From Planctomycetota bacterium (GTDB lineage: Bacteria; Planctomycetota; GCA-002687715; DRQF01): DNA of 10,645 nt. The stretch spans positions 1 through 10,645 of the forward strand of contig WFTN01000048.1 in assembly GCA_015485455.1 (NCBI GenBank), read 5' to 3'. A program made the position numbers and the translations under genes. Of the stretch, positions 1 to 6,248 are shown in pieces. Positions within the stretch are counted from its first letter, which is position 1. Each line of letters starts with the position of its first letter. The notes below the pieces were generated by a model. The model was not told the origin of the DNA and ran no database searches. It worked only from the letters and a program-made list of their open reading frames with translations.

Positions 1-1052
1 ATCTAAATAGCGTTCTTGATTTTTGTATTCAAAGCAGTGGCTCAGACATTCATTTGACTGTGGGCCGGCCCCCCGTCTTGCGCCAAGGTGGGCGCATGAA
101 GAGCATCGATGCTGACCCACTCACCCCAGAAGACACCGAGGCCATGGCGAACAGCATCATGCCTGAGCGTCTGAAGGCCGAATTCGCTGAATTGGGGTCG
201 GTCGATTTCGGTATGGGCTATGGAGAAGAGGCCCGTTTTCGTGTTTCAATTCTCAAACAAAAAGGCCATGTGGGCATGGTGTTGCGGTTGATTCCTTCCA
301 GGCTGTTGAGCTTTGAGCAAATCGGATTGCCCGATCATGTGAAAAAGCTGTTGACGAAGCCTCGGGGTATGATCCTTGTGACTGGCCCCACCGGTTCTGG
401 AAAGACGACGACCTTGGCCACGATGATTGACTACATCAATCAGAATTTCGAACACCACATTATCACCATTGAAGATCCCATTGAGTACTACCATGACCAC
501 AAAAAAAGCGTTCTGACACAAAGGGAGATTGGCGTCGACACTCCCGATTTTTCTGAGGCCATGCGTCGAGCGTTGCGTCAGGATCCGGACATCATTCTCT
601 TGGGAGAAATGCGCGACTTGGAGACAATTTCCACGGCCATCACCGCGGCTGAAACCGGTCACTTAGTCTTGGGAACCTTGCACACAACCGGTTCCGCACG
701 CACGGTCGACCGTATCATCGATTCCTTTCCCGTTGATCAGCAGGAACAAGTCAGAACTCAGCTAGCCGGTGGACTTTTGGCGGTGATTTCCCAAGTGTTG
801 GTACCTCGCATCGACAAACCTGGTGTTGTGGCGGCGTTTGAGTTGATGATCAATTCGCCAGCTATTGGCAATCACATCCGCAAGAATGAAACCTATAAGT
901 TGTTCTCTGAGATCCAGACAGGAAAACGTCGTGGCATGCAATTGCTCGACGACCATCTCTTCAGGCTCTATCAGGACGGGGTGATTGAAGACGAAATGGC
1001 TTTGTCCCTGGCCCAAAGAACTCAGGAAATGAAGGAAAAGGTGCTGGGCTGA
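1..1052 (+). CDS. pilT: Type IV pilus retraction ATPase PilT (5' partial)
   Basis: Cytoplasmic hexameric AAA-like motor of the secretion ATPase family; PilT depolymerises the pilus and powers twitching motility. The frame is open from base 3 to the TGA at 1050-1052 (349 codons visible). A TTG at 54 could serve as a start, but the codons before it read SSGSDIHL followed by TVGRPPVLR, which is the conserved PilT N-terminal domain signature. The real start therefore lies just left of the window. Visible motifs are Walker A GPTGSGKTTT (384 onward), the Asp box TIEDPIEY, Walker B DPDIILLGEMRD and the His box GHLVLGTLHTTG. The C-terminal element AIGNHIRK (861-884) corresponds to the PilT hallmark AIRNLIRE with three changes. 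The stop overlaps the pilB start by one base. PilU or another PilT paralogue remains possible; the family is certain. Confidence 0.93.
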   Translation, partial: LNSVLDFCIQSSGSDIHLTVGRPPVLRQGGRMKSIDADPLTPEDTEAMANSIMPERLKAEFAELGSVDFGMGYGEEARFRVSILKQKGHVGMVLRLIPSRLLSFEQIGLPDHVKKLLTKPRGMILVTGPTGSGKTTTLATMIDYINQNFEHHIITIEDPIEYYHDHKKSVLTQREIGVDTPDFSEAMRRALRQDPDIILLGEMRDLETISTAITAAETGHLVLGTLHTTGSARTVDRIIDSFPVDQQEQVRTQLAGGLLAVISQVLVPRIDKPGVVAAFELMINSPAIGNHIRKNETYKLFSEIQTGKRRGMQLLDDHLFRLYQDGVIEDEMALSLAQRTQEMKEKVLG

Positions 1053-2743
1053 TGGCTGGACAGAACCGCAAGAAACTCCTGGGGCAAATCCTCAAAGAAA
1101 TGCGTTTGGTCCATGAGGGTCAGATTCAAGAAGCCCTTGGCCTGCAGAAAGAAGAGGGGGGGCAAATTGGCCGCATTTTGGTCAATCTTGGCTATCTCAA
1201 AGAGGCCCAGCTCATGGAAGCCCTGGCAACTCAGATGGGTATCGCTAAGGTTGACTTGGAAGGCCAAACGATTCCTGAAGATCTTGTGAGCCGCATGGAC
1301 GCAGCCACTGTTAACATCTTTCGAGTCGTTCCTTATGCTCAAGTCGGTGGTGTGGTCAAGGTGGCCATCTCAGACCCCACTCATCTCAGTTGCCTTGATG
1401 ACGTTCGTTTCATTTTGGGATGCGAGCTTGAAGCCTATTTTGCTGAACCAGATCAAATTGATGTCCTCATTAAGGAGAGCTTCCAAGAACGAGCGGAAGA
1501 CATGGATTCTTTGCTCGACGAATTGGAAGGCTTGAATGAGGGTGCCGCCAGTATTGACGATCAGGAAGCCTTGGCCCAATCGACTCCTGTGGTCAAGTTG
1601 CTCAACTACGTCCTGTTCATGGCCATTCGTGATCAGGCCAGCGATATTCACATGGAGCCCTTCGAGGACGAATTCAAGATTCGCTATCGCATTGATGGTG
1701 TTCTCTTTGAATTGCGCTCGCCACCCAGTTACTTGGCAACTGCCTTGGTATCACGGGTCAAAGTCATGGCGAATTTGGATATCGCCGAAACACGCATGCC
1801 TCAAGATGGTCGCATCGATTTGATGGTCGGTGGGCGCAAGGTTGATGTGCGGGTCTCGACGCTTCCGACCATGTACGGCGAGAGTTGCGTCATGCGCGTT
1901 CTCGACAAGACGGTTGTTAATCTTGATCTCGACAAGTTGGGGCTTCGCCCGGAAGAGTCAGACATACTCAAACGCCTGATTGAATTACCTCACGGGATTA
2001 TCTTGGTGACTGGGCCAACTGGTTCCGGCAAGACAACAACGCTCTACGCAGCTCTGAATGCTGCCAATAGTGAAGACCAAAAGATCATCACCACGGAAGA
2101 CCCAGTTGAGTACGAGTTGCCCGACATTGTTCAGGTGCAAGTCAATGAAGATATCGGTGTTACCTACGCTGACTGTTTGCGTTCCATCTTGCGCCAAGAT
2201 CCAGATAAGATTCTGGTTGGTGAGATTCGGGATCGTGAGACCGCTCAGATTGCGGTGGAAGCCTCTCTCACGGGACACGTGGTTTTTAGCACCCTTCATA
2301 CCAACGATGCTGCTTCTGCTGTCACCCGCCTGGTCGATATTGGTGTGCAGCCATTCTTGATCGCGGCAACCTTGGAAGCGGTGGTGGCTCAAAGGCTCGT
2401 TCGGACCATTTGTCAGCACTGCCGAGGGCCTTACTCACCACCGCAAGAGGTCTTGGATGATTTAGGGATTTCCGCCGCAGATGCGGCTTCTGCCAAGTTC
2501 TTTTCTGGCAGTGGATGCGAACATTGCTACGGCACCGGCTATCGGGGCCGCATGGCCCTCTTCGAGATCCTCGACGTGAGTGATCGTGTGAAAGAGGGGA
2601 TCATTGGAGAGGTGAGCGCCATGGCCCTGGGAGAAATCGCCAAGGGCGATGGTATGAGACCCCTACGAGAAAGCGGCCTGATCGCAATTTTTGAAGGAAA
2701 AACCACACCTGAAGAGGTGATTCGTGAAACGGTTTATCACTGA
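1052..2743 (+). CDS. pilB: Type IV pilus assembly ATPase PilB (GspE/PulE family)
   Basis: Cytoplasmic ATPase that drives pilin polymerisation on the PilC platform. The 563 residues match the usual PilB length. The first ~150 residues form an MshEN/T2SSE_N-type region with two similar helical motifs (KLLGQIL near residue 6, QIGRILVNLGYL near 37). The N2 domain follows (SDIHMEPFEDEFKIRYRIDG). The ATPase core has Walker A GPTGSGKT at 321-328, the Asp box TTEDPVEYE, Walker B DPDKILVGEIRD and the His box GHVVFSTLHTND. A tetracysteine zinc site, C454-x2-C457 and C489-x2-C492, separates PilB/GspE from PilT. The ATG overlaps the pilT stop (TGATG), with an AAAGG ribosome site at 1037-1041, so translation is probably coupled. 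GspE of a type II secretion system is the alternative; adjacency to pilT argues for a pilus. Confidence 0.95.
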   Translation: MAGQNRKKLLGQILKEMRLVHEGQIQEALGLQKEEGGQIGRILVNLGYLKEAQLMEALATQMGIAKVDLEGQTIPEDLVSRMDAATVNIFRVVPYAQVGGVVKVAISDPTHLSCLDDVRFILGCELEAYFAEPDQIDVLIKESFQERAEDMDSLLDELEGLNEGAASIDDQEALAQSTPVVKLLNYVLFMAIRDQASDIHMEPFEDEFKIRYRIDGVLFELRSPPSYLATALVSRVKVMANLDIAETRMPQDGRIDLMVGGRKVDVRVSTLPTMYGESCVMRVLDKTVVNLDLDKLGLRPEESDILKRLIELPHGIILVTGPTGSGKTTTLYAALNAANSEDQKIITTEDPVEYELPDIVQVQVNEDIGVTYADCLRSILRQDPDKILVGEIRDRETAQIAVEASLTGHVVFSTLHTNDAASAVTRLVDIGVQPFLIAATLEAVVAQRLVRTICQHCRGPYSPPQEVLDDLGISAADAASAKFFSGSGCEHCYGTGYRGRMALFEILDVSDRVKEGIIGEVSAMALGEIAKGDGMRPLRESGLIAIFEGKTTPEEVIRETVYH

Positions 2744-2755
2744 TAGGAAAAGCAG

Positions 2756-3889
2756 ATGCCTGATAATCTGAAGAAGCGCCGTGACAAGTTTAAGACTGCG
2801 GCTAAAACCAGCGCACCCAAAGAAGCGGGAGAGAAGAAACCTCTCTTTGGTGGTGGACGCGTTTCGCGCCAAATGAAGACCCAGTTTTCAGTTCAGTTTT
2901 CTACTTTGCAAGATGCTGGTCTCCCAGTCCTGCGGAGCCTGAAGATTCTGGAAGGGCAAATGGCGCCGGGGCGATTCAAGACCGTTCTTCAAGGGGTGTC
3001 CGAGGATGTTGAAGGTGGTAGCCCTTTATCGGAAGCATTTTCGAAACATCCAAAGATCTTTGATTCGCTCTACGTCAATGTCATTCGTGCCGGTGAAGCC
3101 GGTGGTATGTTGACGGAGGTCTTCCAGCGATTGGCTGACTTCATGGAGCGCAGTGACAAGTTGATGCGCCGGGTGAAAGGAGCTCTTGCTTATCCCACCT
3201 TTGTCGTGCTCTTCGCCGTGGCTGTTTTGACCTTCATCATGATTGTCGTGGTGCCGCAGTTCGAAGAAATATTCGGCAGTATGGGGCAAGAACTTCCTCC
3301 TATGACACGGGGGCTGATCGATTTCAGTCATGCCATTGCCACCTATTGGTACTTGGTCGTTCTTTCACCTTTGTTGGTTGTTGGTTTATGGCGACTGATT
3401 CGGCGCTCCCCGGGAGGGTTGATGTTCACCGATCGATTGAAGCTTAAGACGCCGCTCTTCGGTACTTTGCTTAAGAAGACTCAGATCTCACGATTCTCAC
3501 GGACTTTGGGCACACTCTCAACTTCCGGTGTTCCGCTGTTGGAGAGCCTTGAGATCGTGAAGGGAACTGCAACCAACGAAGTACTGCGGGTCACGGTCGA
3601 GAATGTCAAGACCAGTGTCAGCGAAGGAGAGAGCATCGCCGAACCTCTGGGGGAGAGCGGTATCTTCGACGACATGGTTGTCAACATGGTCGATGTGGGG
3701 GAGGAAACCGGTGAACTGGCCCGCATGTTGATGAAGGTTGCCGATCGCTATGACGACGAGGTCGATGCCACTGTTGGCGCTATGCTCAGTGTCTTAGAGC
3801 CCATGCTCATCGTTGTCATGGGACTCGTTGTTGGTTTTATCGTGATTGCCTTATTCATGCCTTTGCTCGAAATGCAAGGTAACATCTAA
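2756..3889 (+). CDS. pilC: Type IV pilus inner-membrane platform protein PilC
   Basis: Polytopic inner-membrane protein on which PilB and PilT act. It has 377 residues and two homologous T2SF domains, about 40-163 (STLQDAGLPVLRSLKIL, RAGEAGGML, GALAYP) and about 243-366 (GTLSTSGVPLLESLEIV, DVGEETGEL, LEPMLIVVMG). Hydrophobic segments lie at about 147-167, 196-213 and 349-368, the normal three-helix arrangement. The first 40 residues are a short Lys/Arg-rich tail; the ~60-residue N-terminal domain usual in PilC (F-x-Y-x-A or W-x-G type) is absent, which explains the slightly short length. ATG 2756 has AGGA at 2745-2748 and sits 12 bases after the pilB stop, completing the pilT-pilB-pilC operon. 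GspF is the alternative. Confidence 0.93.
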   Translation: MPDNLKKRRDKFKTAAKTSAPKEAGEKKPLFGGGRVSRQMKTQFSVQFSTLQDAGLPVLRSLKILEGQMAPGRFKTVLQGVSEDVEGGSPLSEAFSKHPKIFDSLYVNVIRAGEAGGMLTEVFQRLADFMERSDKLMRRVKGALAYPTFVVLFAVAVLTFIMIVVVPQFEEIFGSMGQELPPMTRGLIDFSHAIATYWYLVVLSPLLVVGLWRLIRRSPGGLMFTDRLKLKTPLFGTLLKKTQISRFSRTLGTLSTSGVPLLESLEIVKGTATNEVLRVTVENVKTSVSEGESIAEPLGESGIFDDMVVNMVDVGEETGELARMLMKVADRYDDEVDATVGAMLSVLEPMLIVVMGLVVGFIVIALFMPLLEMQGNI

Positions 3890-3907
3890 ACGGCCTCGTG
3901 GCTGTGC

Positions 3908-3958
3908 TCTTCTCCTTGTTTCATGCCATGAGTTTTCCTTCAAGAAACAAGGAGGAGA
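3908..3958 (+). terminator. Long hairpin after pilC, possible terminator or mRNA 3'-end structure
   Basis: Bases 3908-3922 pair with 3944-3958 over 15 bp: 11 perfect inner pairs (CTCCTTGTTTC with GAAACAAGGAG), one U-G pair and three outer pairs. The loop is 21 bases. It begins 18 bases after the pilC stop, as expected for an operon end. The following bases (tgctttcaattg) are only weakly T-rich and the loop is large, so it is not a textbook intrinsic terminator. It may instead stabilise the pil mRNA 3' end or act with Rho. Confidence 0.45.
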
Positions 3959-4006
3959 TGCTTTCAATTGATGCCTGAAGCGGACGAAATGTAAAAAGTA
4001 GGAAAC

Positions 4007-4108
4007 ATGCTTGCTCGTTTCGTCGTCCCAAGAGATAGGATGGTCGGACTTGGAGTTCTCTTGATGAAGGCTATAGTTTCTGCTCTTGGGTCTTTGGGCA
4101 GCCAGTAG
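4007..4108 (+). CDS. Possible 33-residue hydrophobic small ORF (doubtful)
   Basis: ATG 4007 to TAG 4106-4108 would encode 33 residues starting MLARFVVPRD, then a hydrophobic stretch (VGLGVLLMKAIVSALG) and ending GSLGSQ. A weak AGG at 4000-4002 lies four bases upstream. It sits alone between pilC and the kinase gene and I recognise no family. A single short amphipathic or membrane helix is conceivable, but an ORF this short arises easily by chance, and a promoter-like element lies inside it. Confidence 0.13.
   Translation: MLARFVVPRDRMVGLGVLLMKAIVSALGSLGSQ
4050..4077 (+). promoter_or_regulatory. Candidate sigma70-type promoter for the histidine kinase gene
   Basis: TTGGAG at 4050-4055 and TATAGT at 4072-4077 (5 of 6 to TATAAT) are separated by 16 bases. 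The -35 match is poor (3 of 6). The site lies after the pilC hairpin and about 90 bases before the kinase start, where a separate promoter would be expected. A short inverted repeat, AAGAC-ag-GTCTT at 4117-4128, lies between it and the gene and could be an operator. Confidence 0.25.
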
Positions 4109-4165
4109 ATTAAAACAAGACAGGTCTTCACGCGGATGGTGCGGGGCGGGGGTTAACAGCTACCT

Positions 4166-5731
4166 ATGTCGATTCGACGGCGGGCTACAATCTTATTCTT
4201 GGTGGTTAACGTGATTACCGTTTCGTTGATTGCCGTTTCTGTTTTTCGCGAAACAGAAGAATCCCGCAATCGCCTAAAAGCTGACCGGGCCGCCTTCGCC
4301 AAAGGCACAGCAGAAGTCTTGGCAAACAGCTTCAAAGTGAGCATGGAAATAGAGCTGCTCCGGGTGTTGAAGAAATCCTTGGGGGTCACCGCCGAGGATG
4401 AAGGTTACGACGAATTCGCCATTGCCTTGGCTCTTTCCGATTTGCCTTATTGGGATGAAGACCCTTTGGTGACCAAGTATTTGGATCGGGTTTTCTTTGT
4501 TCGATTCTCCGAGACCGATATCAATCGTTTTAATCCTAGGCCTCGTTTGGTCCTTTCCGCTGAGGAGTCAGCGAAAGTCAGCAAGAGCTTTCTACGGCAG
4601 AGAGTTTCGAAGGTCGACGGCTTCGAGACTTTCGTTGATGATCATGGCCACGTCGTTGTTTATGGCAAAGTTGATCCAGATGTTTCGCCGGATTGGGGCT
4701 ACTACTTTCGCATGAATTTGGTCGAACCCGTGAGTTTCGATCCCAGTGAGTCTGTGCGTCGGATTCTCGCTATTTCGGTTCCGGCCATGCTTTTGCTCTT
4801 ATTTACTCTCTACTATTCGCTGAAACGCCTGGTCCTGGAGCCTCTTTCGGCCACGGAACGTGCAGCTCTTCGAATCTCCTCTGGGGATTACAGTCAACCT
4901 TTGCCCTACGCAGACCGCCTTGACGAAATCGGCTCTGTAGCCAAAGCCATGAACATCATGATGGGGCAGTTGGAGGAGTATCGGACCCGGATGCAGGGCA
5001 ACATTTCCGCCGCCACGGAGAGATTCAAGCGGGCGGAGCAACATTTGGTCGTTTCCGAGCGTTTGGCGGCCATGGGGCGGATCGCCGCCGGAATCGCCCA
5101 TGAGATTAACAACCCTTTGGGGGGAATTCTCAATGCTTTGAGGCGCTTAGGGTCGAGCGACCTTCCAGAAGATCGACGTGCTAAGTATCGGGATGTGGCA
5201 GAGGATGCTGTGAGACGCATTCAGACAACGGTTCAACGGGTCTTGGCCACTTCACCTCGGCATGCCCCTCAAGTGGAGACGGTGGAGCTTCTGTGGCCGA
5301 TAGACCAGGCCAGAGCCTTGGTTGCCCACAAATTGCGAGAAAATCGCATTGAATTGGCTCTGGATGTGCCAGAAGGGCTCCATGTCGTGGGAGATCGCAA
5401 CGAATTGTCGCAAATTTTTCTTAATCTCCTCATCAATGCCTGTGACGCCGTGGGGGACGAAAAAGAGCCAAGAATTGAAGTGTCTGCCGCTGCGCTGGGC
5501 TCCGAAGTGGAAATAAGGGTGAAAGACAATGGCAAAGGCATGACAGATGAGGTGAAAGAGCACATTTTTGACCTGTTTTTCACTACGAAAACAGGAAACA
5601 AAGGAACCGGTCTTGGACTTGGAATCGTACACAATATTGTGACAGGGCACGGCGGTCGGATTTCAGTGGAAAGTGCCCCGGAAAAGGGTAGTTCTTTCCA
5701 ATTGAACCTGCCTCGTCGTCGTTCCGAGTGA
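4166..5731 (+). CDS. Membrane sensor histidine kinase (HAMP, HisKA, HATPase_c)
   Basis: 521-residue sensor kinase. The first membrane helix is at about 7-27, an extracytoplasmic sensor region at about 28-196 that I cannot assign to a known fold, and a second helix at about 198-217. A HAMP linker follows (about 218-272, SLKRLVLEPL then ISSGDYSQPLPYADRLDEIG). The dimerisation domain carries AGIAHEINNPLGGIL with phospho-acceptor His at 312. The ATPase domain has the N box (N420, N424 in NLLINACDAV), G1 DNGKGM at 454-459, and FFTTK followed by G2 GTGLGLGIV. HEINNPL is typical of NtrB/ZraS-like kinases that often partner NtrC-type regulators, but no response regulator is visible. An in-frame stop at 4154-4156 fixes ATG 4166 as the first start. 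The G-rich tract at 4143-4152 is a poor, distant ribosome site. A role in pilus control (PilS-like) is inferred from position only. Confidence 0.92.
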   Translation: MSIRRRATILFLVVNVITVSLIAVSVFRETEESRNRLKADRAAFAKGTAEVLANSFKVSMEIELLRVLKKSLGVTAEDEGYDEFAIALALSDLPYWDEDPLVTKYLDRVFFVRFSETDINRFNPRPRLVLSAEESAKVSKSFLRQRVSKVDGFETFVDDHGHVVVYGKVDPDVSPDWGYYFRMNLVEPVSFDPSESVRRILAISVPAMLLLLFTLYYSLKRLVLEPLSATERAALRISSGDYSQPLPYADRLDEIGSVAKAMNIMMGQLEEYRTRMQGNISAATERFKRAEQHLVVSERLAAMGRIAAGIAHEINNPLGGILNALRRLGSSDLPEDRRAKYRDVAEDAVRRIQTTVQRVLATSPRHAPQVETVELLWPIDQARALVAHKLRENRIELALDVPEGLHVVGDRNELSQIFLNLLINACDAVGDEKEPRIEVSAAALGSEVEIRVKDNGKGMTDEVKEHIFDLFFTTKTGNKGTGLGLGIVHNIVTGHGGRISVESAPEKGSSFQLNLPRRRSE

Positions 5732-5758
5732 AAATGGCCCCTAAAAGGTGGACGCATC

Positions 5759-6172
5759 ATGAAAATTGACGCCAAATCGTTGGTGATTATTGGACTTCTT
5801 ATTGCGGTTGGTTTCTTGGTTGTGAACGGGGGGAGCGACGCTCTCGCTGGCCGTTCCGGAACGGACAGCAACTCTGATATGATCGCTGTCACCGGTGAGT
5901 ACGGTAATGGTACATCTGTACTCTGGGTAATTGACACAAAGTCAAAGCAGTTAGCAGCTTACCGCAGCATGAATGGCTCGACAATTGAACTTGTTGGGGC
6001 CCGTAGAATCGAACATGACTTGAAATTAGTGGCCTATCGCGACCGTACTTCGGACGCCTATAGCCCCCTAAATTTGGAGAAGCGATACTTGGATTACCGC
6101 AAGGGAAGAGTCGATTCTTCCTCCCCCGCAGGGGCTGCTCCAGAGAAAGACTCAACTAAGAAAGAAAAGTGA
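5759..6172 (+). CDS. Small exported protein of unknown function
   Basis: 137 residues. The N-terminus is a short charged stretch then a hydrophobic helix (about 8-23), with ALA-G at 28-31 as a possible signal peptidase I site; it could instead stay as a membrane anchor. The middle (41-93) looks like one small folded domain: MIAVTGEYGNGTSVLWVIDT, then KQLAAYR, then VGARRIEHDLKL. The alternation suggests beta strands. The tail from about 115 is low-complexity, Ser/Pro/Ala then Lys-rich. I vaguely recall similar VTGEYG...VLYVLDT...LVGARRIDLDL proteins in planctomycete-type genomes, all uncharacterised; no function can be given. AAGGTGG at 5745-5751, seven bases before ATG, is a good ribosome site, and the gene lies 27 bases after the kinase, so co-transcription is likely. 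Confidence 0.75.
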   Translation: MKIDAKSLVIIGLLIAVGFLVVNGGSDALAGRSGTDSNSDMIAVTGEYGNGTSVLWVIDTKSKQLAAYRSMNGSTIELVGARRIEHDLKLVAYRDRTSDAYSPLNLEKRYLDYRKGRVDSSSPAGAAPEKDSTKKEK

Positions 6173-6187
6173 CTTTTCAAACAGTGG

Positions 6188-6229
6188 GGGATAAGCGTAA
6201 ACTGCGCCAGCTTCACTGTAGGGATTAGC
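6188..6229 (+). repeat. Spaced direct repeat upstream of the HTH gene, possible operator
   Basis: GGGATAAGC (6188-6196) and GGGATTAGC (6221-6229) differ at one base and start 33 bases apart, about three helical turns. ACAGTG (6181-6186) and CACTGT (6214-6219) form a 6-base inverted repeat over the same interval. The pair fills most of the 76-base gap before the HTH gene and could bind a dimeric regulator, perhaps the HTH protein itself. Chance is a real alternative for motifs this short. Confidence 0.22.
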
Positions 6230-6236
6230 TTGTTTG

Positions 6237-6242
6237 AGGAGA
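6237..6242 (+). promoter_or_regulatory. Ribosome binding site that sets the HTH gene start
   Basis: AGGAGA at 6237-6242 is a strong Shine-Dalgarno sequence. Three in-frame starts are close: TTG 6234 overlaps it, ATG 6243 touches it with no room, and GTG 6249 has seven bases after GGAG. GTG 6249 is the best start on spacing. Confidence 0.6.
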
Positions 6243-6248
6243 ATGTCG

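Noticed and set aside
3981..4030. Possible second hairpin: GGACGAAA with TTTCGTCgtCC
   Set aside because: Needs a three-base bulge, has about 8 pairs and a long loop; too weak beside the strong stem at 3908-3958.
4151..4210. GGTTAAC repeated at 4151-4157 and 4204-4210 around the kinase start
   Set aside because: Only seven bases, one copy lies inside codons for conserved hydrophobic residues, and GTTAAC recurs elsewhere by chance.
5269..5937. 222-codon open frame on the - strand, opposite the kinase and exported protein genes
   Set aside because: It is antisense to clearly recognised HATPase motifs, shows no family motif and no ribosome site; a by-product of codon bias.
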